Positions 8,761-16,940 of a stretch of DNA of 60,637 nucleotides are shown here, one piece after another (the stretch's first letter is position 1; each line of letters starts with the position of its first letter). Under the pieces are notes generated by a model that saw only the letters and a program-made list of their open reading frames with translations, was not told the origin of the DNA and did not search any database. The stretch is from CAZEQL01 sp964514415. Lineage in GTDB: Bacteria > Chloroflexota > Dehalococcoidia > GIF9 > AB-539-J10. The stretch lies in NCBI GenBank assembly GCA_964514415.1, contig CAZEQL010000002.1, positions 1 through 60,637 on the forward strand, in the 5' to 3' direction. Both the position numbers and the translations under genes were made by a program.

Positions 8761-9257
8761 ATGTTCACTTTAGAATGCCCAGCAAGGGACTTCTCTTGTA
8801 GAGCAATAGCAACATGGTCAGGAACCATGCCTTCAAGACAGCCACCCAGCATAGCCACTTCCTTAATCAAGCTAGAACTAAGGAATTGATATTGAGTGCT
8901 GCTCATTAAGCAAACTAGCTCAACATCCGGTGCCAACTTTTTGTTCATCAGCGCCATTTCGAATTCTCGCTCGAAATCAGAATTTACCCTTAACCCACGA
9001 ATTATAACTTTCCCCCCTACCTTACGTACAAAATCCACGGCAAGCCCCCCAAAAGGTTTAACCTGGACATCGGGTAAACCAGCTATTGCTTTCTTTGCTA
9101 ACTCTAGCCTTTGCTCCAGAGAGAAAAGAGGCTGTTTACCAGGATTCTCATAGACGCCGATAATCAACTTGTCGAACAGCGCTGATACTCGCTCAATAAT
9201 ATCCATGTGCCCATTGGTAATGGGGTCAAAGGTGCCGGGATAAACTCCTACTGTCAT
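8751..9257 (-). CDS. coaD: Phosphopantetheine adenylyltransferase
   Basis: A 168-residue nucleotidyltransferase of standard length. The N-terminus VGVYPGTFDPITNGHMDII holds the T/HxGH motif (NGHM), and the late motif SSSLIKEVAMLGG matches the ISST/SR signature. It adenylylates 4'-phosphopantetheine to dephospho-CoA in coenzyme A synthesis. It follows rsmD by 2 nt on the minus strand, the common rsmD-coaD order. Its TAG stop is made from tRNA-Arg bases 8-10, so the last three codons and the tRNA 5' end share DNA. Confidence 0.96.
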   Translation of the reverse strand: MTVGVYPGTFDPITNGHMDIIERVSALFDKLIIGVYENPGKQPLFSLEQRLELAKKAIAGLPDVQVKPFGGLAVDFVRKVGGKVIIRGLRVNSDFEREFEMALMNKKLAPDVELVCLMSSTQYQFLSSSLIKEVAMLGGCLEGMVPDHVAIALQEKSLAGHSKVNMPL

Positions 9258-9259
9258 AA

Positions 9260-9808
9260 TTAACCTCCCCTTTGATATATGGAAATAAAAGTGTCACCGT
9301 AGCGACGTTGTTTAACCAGATGTAATCTATCATAGTCAGAACTTAAGGGAAAGCGATTTGCGTGACAAACCACTACTCTAGCGTTTTCTCCTACTAATTT
9401 TGAGTTAGCAAGCTTCACCAATAACTTATTTGTAGAAGGGTCCGAGTAAGGCGGGTCTATAAAGACAACATCATAACTATTATTAAGGAAGGTCACTGCT
9501 CTGTTTACACTGCAGCAGTAAATATGAGCCTTATCTAATCCCCCTGTTTTCTCCAAGTTGTGTCTGATAATGTCACAACATTTTTTCCTATGATCAACAA
9601 AATCAACCCACTCTGCGTCACGGCTTAGAGCTTCAATACCTAAAGTACCACTACCAGCGTATAAATCAAGAACTCGCCCCCAACTGCTAGCAATATTCTC
9701 CAAAATAGAGGAAATAGCTTGTCTTGTTACATTGGTTGTAGGTCGAATTGAGTGCTTTTGCAGGGTTTTTAACCGACTTCCTTTTGAGTTGCCACCGGTG
9801 ACTCGCAT
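9260..9808 (-). CDS. rsmD: 16S rRNA (guanine966-N2)-methyltransferase
   Basis: A 182-residue Rossmann methyltransferase. It opens with MRVTGGNSKGSRL, then RPTTNVTRQAISSIL, the SAM loop VLDLYAGSGTLGIEAL and the catalytic DPPY (in VVFIDPPYSD). These are the RsmD signatures, and length is normal. In the family it methylates G966 of 16S rRNA in the assembled small subunit. It is first gene of the rsmD-coaD pair. Confidence 0.95.
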   Translation of the reverse strand: MRVTGGNSKGSRLKTLQKHSIRPTTNVTRQAISSILENIASSWGRVLDLYAGSGTLGIEALSRDAEWVDFVDHRKKCCDIIRHNLEKTGGLDKAHIYCCSVNRAVTFLNNSYDVVFIDPPYSDPSTNKLLVKLANSKLVGENARVVVCHANRFPLSSDYDRLHLVKQRRYGDTFISIYQRGG

Positions 9809-10303
9809 TCCGCTAACCTCTAGTAAGCTTTGTATTGTACTATGATTATGTCACTTGGTTCAAGTAACCTAGGCTTGTGTTATTGTTCAATGAAAATGCC
9901 ACCATCTCCTTCACATGGTGACATTTTCGCTTAACAGTTAGAGATGACAAAATCGTATAACATCAACAGCGTTAATTCGCAGCATTGACATTGCCTCGTA
10001 TAATACGATACACTAGCTGAGGAAAAGGGAGATAAAAATCCACAGGCTATAACTCCTAAAAATGGGAAGCTAGCAGTGCGTGAAATTTGCTCCACATGCA
10101 GAACCAAGGTATTCAGAATAGGCGCGGCTTAATTCTCAACAGTTAGTCTAGATTAGACTAGCGAAGCTTCTTTCTCTGAAGCAATGTCACTCAGAGGAAG
10201 CCAAGCAACTTAATTGATGATAAAACAGCACTAAGGAAAGTATAAGCGCGAAGAAGGATTGTTTTGGAGGCTGTAAGCCTCCGCATTTAAGGAGGTGCTA
10301 AAG
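9809..10303. other. Divergent intergenic region with hairpins
   Basis: No gene is evident. Contents: a 14-nt inverted repeat with one mismatch (GAAAATGCCACCAT 9892-9905 against 9915-9928); TTGACA at 9985-9990 with TACACT 18 bp on, and a CGTATAATACG near-palindrome between them, a possible ferredoxin promoter; and a perfect hairpin GGAGGC/GCCTCC (10266-10271, 10277-10282) just before the ferredoxin ribosome site. Confidence 0.45.
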
Positions 10304-10570
10304 ATGGCATATAAAATTACTGATGAATGCATTAACTGTGGCGCTTGTGAATCGGAATGCAAAAATGAGGCAATAAGCGAAGGGAAAGAGATTTGCGTTA
10401 TTGACCTCGATAAGTGCACTGAATGTGTCGGCTGGTTTGAATCACCCAAATGTGCTGAGATTTGTCCTGTAGATGCCTGCATTCCCGATCCTGATCACAA
10501 AGAAACACATGAGCAACTTCTAGAAAAGTGGCATAATCTCCACCCGGACAAGACTCCAGTTGTTACTTAA
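10304..10570 (+). CDS. YfhL-type 2[4Fe-4S] ferredoxin
   Basis: About 88 residues. Cluster motif 1 is CINCGACESECKNEAI; motif 2 is the longer CTECVGWFESPKCAEICPVDAC, whose extra residues between the second and third Cys are the mark of the YfhL/Allochromatium-type dicluster ferredoxins. It is a small soluble electron carrier with no clear partner next to it. I choose ATG 10304 because AAGGAGGT (10289-10296) is ideally spaced; an in-frame GTG at 10295 lies inside that ribosome site. Confidence 0.92.
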   Translation: MAYKITDECINCGACESECKNEAISEGKEICVIDLDKCTECVGWFESPKCAEICPVDACIPDPDHKETHEQLLEKWHNLHPDKTPVVT

Positions 10571-10581
10571 GATAAAGTTCA

Positions 10582-11583
10582 TCAAAAATTTCGGGTGAAA
10601 GCTTGTTTGCCATACTGAGGGATATTTCTTAGCTGGCTCCAAAATGATGGCTCGCTATAGGATCTTATAGCAACATAGCAATCACCACATCGGTTGGTTC
10701 GCGAAAAACCTTCAATCATCTCTTTTTGGGTGGAATACATGCTGCGATGCAGGGAACATGGAACGAAACTTCCGTCAGGCATTACAACAAAAAATCTCTT
10801 GCCTGCCTGGCAATTTGGCATGTATCCTTGCTCAAAGAACTTCAGAGTACTTAAAAGCACAGCTTTAGAATTGACTACATGATTACTTTCCCTCTTTAAC
10901 TCTATAAGTTCGTTAATGGATTGGCGTAAATTTTCCAATTCCTCTCGGGTATCAACGCAGTAATCCTTATCTCCTGTTCGCAGTGCAGTATATGCACTAT
11001 ATGATATAGCGACATCCCAGTCCATGGCCTTTTTTGCCAGAGGCAATATCTCTTTCAGATTAGCTCGCGTTATGGCTGTGTTCAAAATAATATCCCGGTA
11101 ACCAAATTTTGCTAACCGAGGAATTGTTTGCTCCAAGTGTCCATATAAACCCCGGTGTCGTCGAAATTCCTCATGTCGCTCATCAGGGAAATCAAGCGAT
11201 ACGGAAAACTGATTTACCCCAGCCTCATGCAACGGCAGATAATTGCTCTCATTTAGTAACACTCCATTGGTAACAAGTATCAAGTACGGCAGCCCATTGG
11301 ACTGTTTGATGGCCTTGACTATATCTACTATATCTTTACGCAAAAGTGGTTCACCGCCAGAGATTTGCACTACCGGCGGGTTCAGAAGTCGCGTTAAATT
11401 ACCATAATCATCTGGTTTAAGTTGCTTCTCATCCTTTATTATCCCACCAAGATCACAATGCCGACAGTTGCAATTACAAGAAAGCGTTACCTCGCAAGAA
11501 ACTACTAAGGGACGATTAGTTATATAGTTATAAAGTCCCCTTTTGCCCAGCTTAATTCCCTGCAACAGAGAAAGTTTTGCCAT
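10582..11583 (-). CDS. Radical SAM/SPASM-type protein
   Basis: About 333 residues. The radical SAM motif CNCNCRHC (C-x3-C-x2-C, about residues 36-43) is followed by the SAM-binding ISGGEPLL. The C-terminus has further cysteines (CQAGKRFFVVMPDGSFVPC, then CGDC) that would bind an auxiliary iron-sulfur cluster as in SPASM proteins. The substrate is unknown. I place the start at ATG 11583, preceded by TAGGAG, rather than the upstream ATG at 11607 that overlaps the methyltransferase gene. Position after a methyltransferase in the leuS-proC run suggests joint modification chemistry, an inference. Confidence 0.85.
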   Translation of the reverse strand: MAKLSLLQGIKLGKRGLYNYITNRPLVVSCEVTLSCNCNCRHCDLGGIIKDEKQLKPDDYGNLTRLLNPPVVQISGGEPLLRKDIVDIVKAIKQSNGLPYLILVTNGVLLNESNYLPLHEAGVNQFSVSLDFPDERHEEFRRHRGLYGHLEQTIPRLAKFGYRDIILNTAITRANLKEILPLAKKAMDWDVAISYSAYTALRTGDKDYCVDTREELENLRQSINELIELKRESNHVVNSKAVLLSTLKFFEQGYMPNCQAGKRFFVVMPDGSFVPCSLHRSMYSTQKEMIEGFSRTNRCGDCYVAIRSYSEPSFWSQLRNIPQYGKQAFTRNF

Positions 11584-11593
11584 TTTTGAACTC

Positions 11594-12517
11594 CTATTTA
11601 AAACCAAGCATGCTGCAGTTGTCGAGTTTTGAGGGATAAATAAACTGCACCTTATCCATAACCTTTGCTAAGATAGAATTGGGGTAAAGCAGGGCCTTTA
11701 ATGGTTCATACACCTTCAAGAGCCTTAGTATCGGTATAAATAGCATAAGTAAACTTATGGTTTCCCTATAACAAACAGAAGACATATTTTTGAACCCGGC
11801 ATTCTTAAGGATATCCTCAAGGGTTTCTGTGGTAAATTGGTTGACATGAAGCCTCCTTACATTCCACCACCTCCTTCCAAGAATCCTCGCAGGCATCCCC
11901 CCAATATCTGGAGTTGATACCACCAGCAGCCCTTCAGGCTTGAGTATCCGGTGAACTTCTTTAAGGGTCACAAGTGGGTACGGAACGTGTTCCAAAACCT
12001 GCCATAGGGTAACTACATCGAAACAATTTTCTGGAAATTGTGCTTCCTCAAAGTGTTTTGCTTCTACATCTAAGCCAAATTCCCTTTTTGCGTATGCTGC
12101 TGCGTCTCGTGATAACTCAACTCCTTTAGTAATATATCCTGCCTTGGAGGCATTAAACAGGAAAAACCCCTCTCCACAACCCATGTCTAAAAGGCTTGTG
12201 CCATTCTTGTACTTTTTAATTAGTTGTACCTGTGATTTACTGGCTCGCAAGCGACTCCTTCGAACAATAGAGGCATCGCCGCCTTCCATCTCAGAGTAAT
12301 CCTCATTGATCTTGCTCGCTCTCTCAATGGGATTTACATATGTGAAATGACATTTCTTACACTTAACGTGCCTACCATATTTGCTTCCCGGTAGCATATA
12401 CACAGTCTCTACCCCTTCTTGGAAATCGCTATTTTCCATGTTAGATTCGAAAATCACCTCAAAGTCATTCTGCCCACAATTGGGACAATTGCGATATTCA
12501 AGCAGTGAATCCATCAT
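11594..12517 (-). CDS. Class I methyltransferase with N-terminal zinc ribbon
   Basis: About 307 residues. A four-Cys zinc ribbon (CPNCG near residue 10-15, then CKKCHFTYVNP near 60) precedes a Methyltransf_11/23-type domain: SAM loop LLDMGCGEGFFL, then VVTLWQVLEHVPYP and LKPEGLLVVSTPD. Such zinc-ribbon methyltransferases are frequent in sugar and lipid modification loci, but the substrate cannot be told. Possible starts are TTG 12526, ATG 12517 and ATG 12514; the ribosome site does not decide. It is 5-15 nt after proC and just before the radical SAM gene. Confidence 0.85.
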   Translation of the reverse strand: MMDSLLEYRNCPNCGQNDFEVIFESNMENSDFQEGVETVYMLPGSKYGRHVKCKKCHFTYVNPIERASKINEDYSEMEGGDASIVRRSRLRASKSQVQLIKKYKNGTSLLDMGCGEGFFLFNASKAGYITKGVELSRDAAAYAKREFGLDVEAKHFEEAQFPENCFDVVTLWQVLEHVPYPLVTLKEVHRILKPEGLLVVSTPDIGGMPARILGRRWWNVRRLHVNQFTTETLEDILKNAGFKNMSSVCYRETISLLMLFIPILRLLKVYEPLKALLYPNSILAKVMDKVQFIYPSKLDNCSMLGFK

Positions 12518-12531
12518 CTCTTGCAACTTAC

Positions 12532-13323
12532 CTAAAGATGCTTAGCTTTGTCATAGGCAGCAGTAACAGCTTCGAGTAAGAGAGCGCGCAAGCCCCCTCT
12601 TTCCAACCGAAGAAGAGCTTCAGTGGTGGTTCCTCCCGGTGAAGTAACCATGTTTCTCAGCTCAGCGGGGTGTTTGCCTATCTTTTGCACGGCAAGGGTA
12701 GAGCCAATCATGGTTTGTATGACCAATTTTTGAGCTATCTCTCGAGGCAAGCCAATATGCACGCCGGCATCGCTAAGCGCTTCAATAAAAAGAAACACAT
12801 AAGCTGGCCCGCTTCCACTCAAAGCTGTAGCCATGTCTACATATTTTTCATCAGGAACATAAATTTCCTCGCCTAAAGCCCCAAGGACAGATTGCACCCC
12901 CTCCTTCTGTTTTTGGCTGACTTCAGCAGTTGCTGTCCACACAGTCATACCCTCGCCAATTTGCGCTGGCATATTAGGCATAGCCCGAACTACAGAGGAA
13001 TGGTTTAAACTTTGACATAAGTCAGGTAAATTAGCACCAGCCACTATAGATAACACCACTTGCTCCGGCGATAGATTCTTTAATCCCCCCATCGCCTGAG
13101 ATAAATTCTGAGGCTTTACCGCTAAAATAATCAAGTCGGCACCCTCTACTGCTTTCCCATTATCAGCTAAAGTGTTGATTCTATATTCTTGGCTCAACAA
13201 CTCACGCCGTGGTAAGCTAACATCGCTAACTACAATATCCCGCGGTACAACTACCCCCTTGGTCAGAAGACATTTAACCATCGCTTCTCCCATAGTGCCA
13301 CCGCCAATAAAAGTTATCCGCAT
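12532..13323 (-). CDS. proC: Pyrroline-5-carboxylate reductase
   Basis: 263 residues, normal length. N-terminal NAD(P)-binding MRITFIGGGTMGEAMVKCL, then ILAVKPQNL, VRAMPNMPAQIGEGMT and the C-terminal signature ALSGSGPAYVFLFIEAL with MVTSPGGTTTEAL. It reduces pyrroline-5-carboxylate to proline, the last step of proline synthesis, in the cytosol. It lies 8 nt after leuS on the same strand. Confidence 0.97.
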   Translation of the reverse strand: MRITFIGGGTMGEAMVKCLLTKGVVVPRDIVVSDVSLPRRELLSQEYRINTLADNGKAVEGADLIILAVKPQNLSQAMGGLKNLSPEQVVLSIVAGANLPDLCQSLNHSSVVRAMPNMPAQIGEGMTVWTATAEVSQKQKEGVQSVLGALGEEIYVPDEKYVDMATALSGSGPAYVFLFIEALSDAGVHIGLPREIAQKLVIQTMIGSTLAVQKIGKHPAELRNMVTSPGGTTTEALLRLERGGLRALLLEAVTAAYDKAKHL

Positions 13324-13331
13324 TTTTTCTC

Positions 13332-15776
13332 TTACTTCGTTACGATATTTACCACCCGCTTGGGAACATAAATAATATTCTCAATTTTCTTACTATTAGT
13401 ATAAGCTTTCACTCGTTCCCGCCCCAACGCCAGTTCTTTAGCCTCAGTCTCGTTGATGGAAGCAGGCACAAATACCTTATCCCGTAGCTTGCCATCTACC
13501 TGAATGACTAGTGTGATCTCTTCTTCCCGAGTTAGTTGTTCATCAAACTTGGGCCATGATTGATTGTGAATGCTGTAAGGATGCCCAGTCCTGTCCCATA
13601 ATTCCTCAGTAAGATGGGGAGCAGTAGGGGCGAGGAGAAGCAAAAAATAGCTAACGGCTTCTTGCCACAGTAAATCTGAGACTTTTCCTGTCTCTTTGAC
13701 CTTGGACAAATAATTGCTACATTCCATGAGGCTAGCTAGCATAGTGTTAAAACGGAATTTTCCCAAATCCTCGGTTACTTTCTTAATCGTCTTATGAGTA
13801 ACATAACGAAATTCTTTCTCTGCCCCAGGCTCGACAGCCTGTCTAATGTAGCTCGTTTCTACTAAGTTCCAAATCCTGTTTAGCCAACGGCTAATGCCTA
13901 TAATGCCGCTATCGCTCCATTCTCCACCCATCTCCCAAGGACCGATAAACATAAGATACCCACGAACAGCATCAGCCCCCAATTTAGCTACATATTCGTC
14001 CGGGGCGATTACATTACCCTTAGACTTGCTCATCTTGCTACCACGATAAATTATGATTCCTTGATTGAAAAGGCGAGTAAATGGTTCGTCAAACTCAACC
14101 AAGCCCATATCCCTCAACGCTTTAATAAAAAAACGGGCATAGAAGAGATGCATAACGGCATGCTCCGCGCCCCCAGTGTATAAATCCACAGGCAACCAAT
14201 ACTTCACCTTTTTAGCATCAAAGGGAGCATCATCGGTTTTAGGGCTGGCGTAGCGCAAGAAATACCAGGAGGAACACATAAAGGTATCCATGGTATCAGT
14301 TTCCCTTCGTGCTGGTCCAGAACACTTAGGACAGGTGGTATTGACGAATGATTGGCAATTTTTAAGAGGAGATTCCCCGGTGGGCTTAAACTCGGCATCA
14401 GGAGGAAGCAAAACAGGCAAGTCCTCCTCAGGCACAGGAACTATGCCACATTTATCACAATAAACCATGGGTATAGGTGCCCCCCAATACCGTTGCCTGG
14501 AGATAAGCCAATCACGAAGGCGATAGGTAATAGCTCGCTTGCCCCATCCTTTTCCCTCCAACAGATCGCAAATTGCCTCGGTCCCTTCCTCACTCGATAA
14601 GCCAGTAAACCCACCGGAATTTATCATCACACCTGGCCCTGTATATGCCTCTAACAACTCTTCACCTGGCCATCCTGGAGGAGCAATGACTGAGCGAACA
14701 GGAAGGTTAAATTTCCTGGCAAATTCAAGATCTCGCTCATCGTGAGCAGGAACTCCCATTACTGCTCCAGTGCCATAAGTCGGCAACACATAATCAGTAA
14801 TCCAAATAGGCACTCGCTCCCCATTTAACTTGTTGATGACATAACTCCCCAAAAAGACTCCTGTCTTTTCCCTACCCAAGGCTGTTCGCTCATATTCAGC
14901 TTGCCGCCGACACCAAGTAACATATCTCTCCACTTCAGCCTTGTGCTCCGAAGTAGTCAATTGAAAAACCAAAGGATGCTCTGGAGCCAGAAGAAAAAAG
15001 GTCACTCCAAAGATAGTATCGGGGCGGGTGGTAAATACCTTTATCTCCCTCTGCTGCACTCCCTCACGTTCCAATTCGAAGGAAATCTCAGCGCCTTCGC
15101 TTTTACCAATCCAGTTTTCCTGCATTATCTCTATGCGTTCCGGCCAGTCTATACAGCTATAGTCAAGGAGTTCTTCAGCATATTTGGTAATTCGGAAGAA
15201 CCACTGCTCCAAATCCTTCTTGGTCACTGGTGCACCACAACGCTCACAAAATCCCTCACTCACCACTTGTTCATTAGCCAACACTGTCTGACATCTAGGA
15301 CACCAATTAACTGGCGCCTTAGCCCGATACGTCAAATCAGCATGATAAAGCTTCAAGAAAAACCACTGCGTCCACTTATAATATTCGGGAAGGCAGCTAA
15401 TTATCTCACGGCTCCAGTCATAGATCGCCCCTATACTTTTAAGCTGACGCCGCATAACCTCTATATTTCTCGTTGTCCACTTATAGGGATGAATCCCATG
15501 ACTGATAGCGGCATTTTCCGCCGGTAATCCAAAAGCATCGAATCCCATGGGGTGAAGCACATTATAGCCCTGCATCCTCTTAAACCTAGCATAAACATCC
15601 GACGGAGCCATGGCATACCAATGACCAATGTGAAGAGCTCCCGAAGTGTAAGGGAACATAGTCAGAGCGTAGAATTTGGGGCGATTACTATCTTCTTTTA
15701 CTTCATAGAGGCGGTCAGTTGCCCACTTCTCCTGCCATTTCTTTTCAATTTCCTGAGGATCATACTTCTGCGCCAT
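13332..15776 (-). CDS. leuS: Leucyl-tRNA synthetase
   Basis: 814 residues, the bacterial length. Class I signatures are present: HIGH as GALHIGHWYAM near residue 50 and KMSKS as GSKMSKSKGN near 575. The zinc-binding part shows CPRCQTVL and CERCG, and the CP1 editing domain has TTRPDTIFG and GVPAHDERD. The C-terminal domain ends with VPKRVVNIVTK. It charges tRNA-Leu. It is the first gene of a minus-strand run with proC, the methyltransferase and the radical SAM gene. Confidence 0.98.
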   Translation of the reverse strand: MAQKYDPQEIEKKWQEKWATDRLYEVKEDSNRPKFYALTMFPYTSGALHIGHWYAMAPSDVYARFKRMQGYNVLHPMGFDAFGLPAENAAISHGIHPYKWTTRNIEVMRRQLKSIGAIYDWSREIISCLPEYYKWTQWFFLKLYHADLTYRAKAPVNWCPRCQTVLANEQVVSEGFCERCGAPVTKKDLEQWFFRITKYAEELLDYSCIDWPERIEIMQENWIGKSEGAEISFELEREGVQQREIKVFTTRPDTIFGVTFFLLAPEHPLVFQLTTSEHKAEVERYVTWCRRQAEYERTALGREKTGVFLGSYVINKLNGERVPIWITDYVLPTYGTGAVMGVPAHDERDLEFARKFNLPVRSVIAPPGWPGEELLEAYTGPGVMINSGGFTGLSSEEGTEAICDLLEGKGWGKRAITYRLRDWLISRQRYWGAPIPMVYCDKCGIVPVPEEDLPVLLPPDAEFKPTGESPLKNCQSFVNTTCPKCSGPARRETDTMDTFMCSSWYFLRYASPKTDDAPFDAKKVKYWLPVDLYTGGAEHAVMHLFYARFFIKALRDMGLVEFDEPFTRLFNQGIIIYRGSKMSKSKGNVIAPDEYVAKLGADAVRGYLMFIGPWEMGGEWSDSGIIGISRWLNRIWNLVETSYIRQAVEPGAEKEFRYVTHKTIKKVTEDLGKFRFNTMLASLMECSNYLSKVKETGKVSDLLWQEAVSYFLLLLAPTAPHLTEELWDRTGHPYSIHNQSWPKFDEQLTREEEITLVIQVDGKLRDKVFVPASINETEAKELALGRERVKAYTNSKKIENIIYVPKRVVNIVTK

Positions 15777-16499
15777 ATTTGCTAAAGTTTAACTCAATCT
15801 AAAGCGAATTAAAAGCCTTTGTACTCGCCCACATGATCAGTGATACTCTGCCTCCTCCCATTGCCATTGTGAACAGCGAAGCTTCGAAGCAAACCTTAAG
15901 GAAGAATTGCCTGATGTGCCACCCGTCTATCTGAACTAGATCACATAGGGCTTGCACTCCATAGGATTTTCCACGGCGCTAATCTGGTAGAATCAAAAAT
16001 AGGCACAGGGTATATCCACAAAGAGCATAAGAAGGGGAAGAGAAGCCAAAAAAGATTTGCCCGCAGAATTGAGGAGCAGAAGAAGAATTTCCTTAGAAAT
16101 GTTTACAAAAAATTGAAGAGAGATTTAAGATTTATACTTTGGATTACATCTTTCCCGGAGGGAACAGATTAATCCGCGAGCCATTATTAAAAGAGTGCCG
16201 CTGTCTTAAACAAGAAGCCGATAAAATTTCAGGAGGAATTTTGGCTATAACGCACACCAACACAGAAATAAAACTCAGCCCTCCAGCCAAGCCTTAGATT
16301 CAACCAACTAGAATGACAAGAAGGTGCAACACTACTAACCCTCCTAGCCTTCAGCACAGCTATACAAAACTCCCTTCGAAGGAAGGGGAGAATTAGGCAA
16401 GGCTAAATTCTCCCTCCCACCTACGAGGGAAACCTATAAAAGGTTTTGCACTTCGCTATAATTCCTCTAGACGTTCGGTAAAGACTATAAAATAAATAT
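15777..16499. other. Long spacer upstream of leuS
   Basis: Over 700 bp with no gene I can defend. A stretch near 16015-16110 reads as lysine/arginine-rich peptide in two frames, broken by stops, and may be a decayed gene. Near the right end, GGGAGAATT (16386-16394) and AATTCTCCC (16406-16414) form an imperfectly extended hairpin. No T-box features were seen before leuS. Confidence 0.4.
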
Positions 16500-16643
16500 T
16501 TAAGCTTTCCCTATTCTGAATACCTTTGTGCCACAAACAGGGCAGACACCTTGTACCGCCGGCCTACCATTCTTAAGTGTAACTACCTTGGGATTCTTCA
16601 TCTCCCTTTTCTGTCTGCACTTCATACAATAAGCTGTTGCCAT
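16500..16643 (-). CDS. DUF5679-type zinc-ribbon mini-protein
   Basis: 47 residues. Two CxxC pairs (CMKC near residue 6 and CPVCG near 36) frame the conserved MKNPKVVTLKNGRPAVQG, the pattern of the DUF5679 family. A zinc-binding role is likely; function is unknown. I place the start at ATG 16643, behind an ideal AAGGAGGGAATA. A longer frame reaching 16718 adds an unrelated N-terminus and is rejected. Confidence 0.85.
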   Translation of the reverse strand: MATAYCMKCRQKREMKNPKVVTLKNGRPAVQGVCPVCGTKVFRIGKA

Positions 16644-16754
16644 TATTCCCTCCTTCCCAATTTTGTTTCCCATATTGTTACTACACGAACAAAGCTTTGT
16701 CAATAGTTTTGAGCCCATAATCCCTTATTTTGTTCACCTTTACCCTGTACATGA

Positions 16755-16760
16755 TATAAT
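16755..16760 (+). promoter_or_regulatory. Candidate -10 of the ppsA leader
   Basis: TATAAT preceded by an A/T-rich stretch; the best -35 candidate (TTGTTC) is 19 bp upstream and weak. It lies before an AAGGAGG ribosome site and the decayed reading frame at 16795, so it probably drives both the relic and ppsA. Confidence 0.4.
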
Positions 16761-16794
16761 TAGCATCAATTCAATATGTACAAGGAGGCAACAA

Positions 16795-16940
16795 TTGGTA
16801 AGAGACTTGAAGTTTATTGCTTGGTTTGATGAGCTCGCCAAAGAAGATATCGCTTTAGTTGGCAGCAAGGGAGTAAATTGGCTGAGATGACACGCGTTAA
16901 TATGGCAGTGCCTTCATATAAATCAGGAGGTAAATTATGA
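16795..16940 (+). pseudogene. Decayed N-terminus of a second PEP synthase
   Basis: Starting with TTG behind AAGGAGG, the frame reads KFIAWFDELAKEDIALVGSKG, closely like the start of the adjacent ppsA product (RFVKWFEEIGARDVALVGGKN). It stops at 16888-16890. Shifting frame just before this restores LAEMTRVNMAVPS, again matching the family (NLxEMxRxxxxVP). One lost base would explain the break. The shifted frame ends at a TGA overlapping the ppsA ATG. It is a partial copy of the first 40 or so codons, or a leader peptide born from one. Confidence 0.75.

Noticed and set aside
14901..15527. Long open frame opposite leuS
   Set aside because: It lies wholly within leuS on the other strand and has no protein-like features.
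15777..16499. T-box or other riboswitch before leuS
   Set aside because: No specifier loop, T-box sequence or terminator/antiterminator could be recognised.
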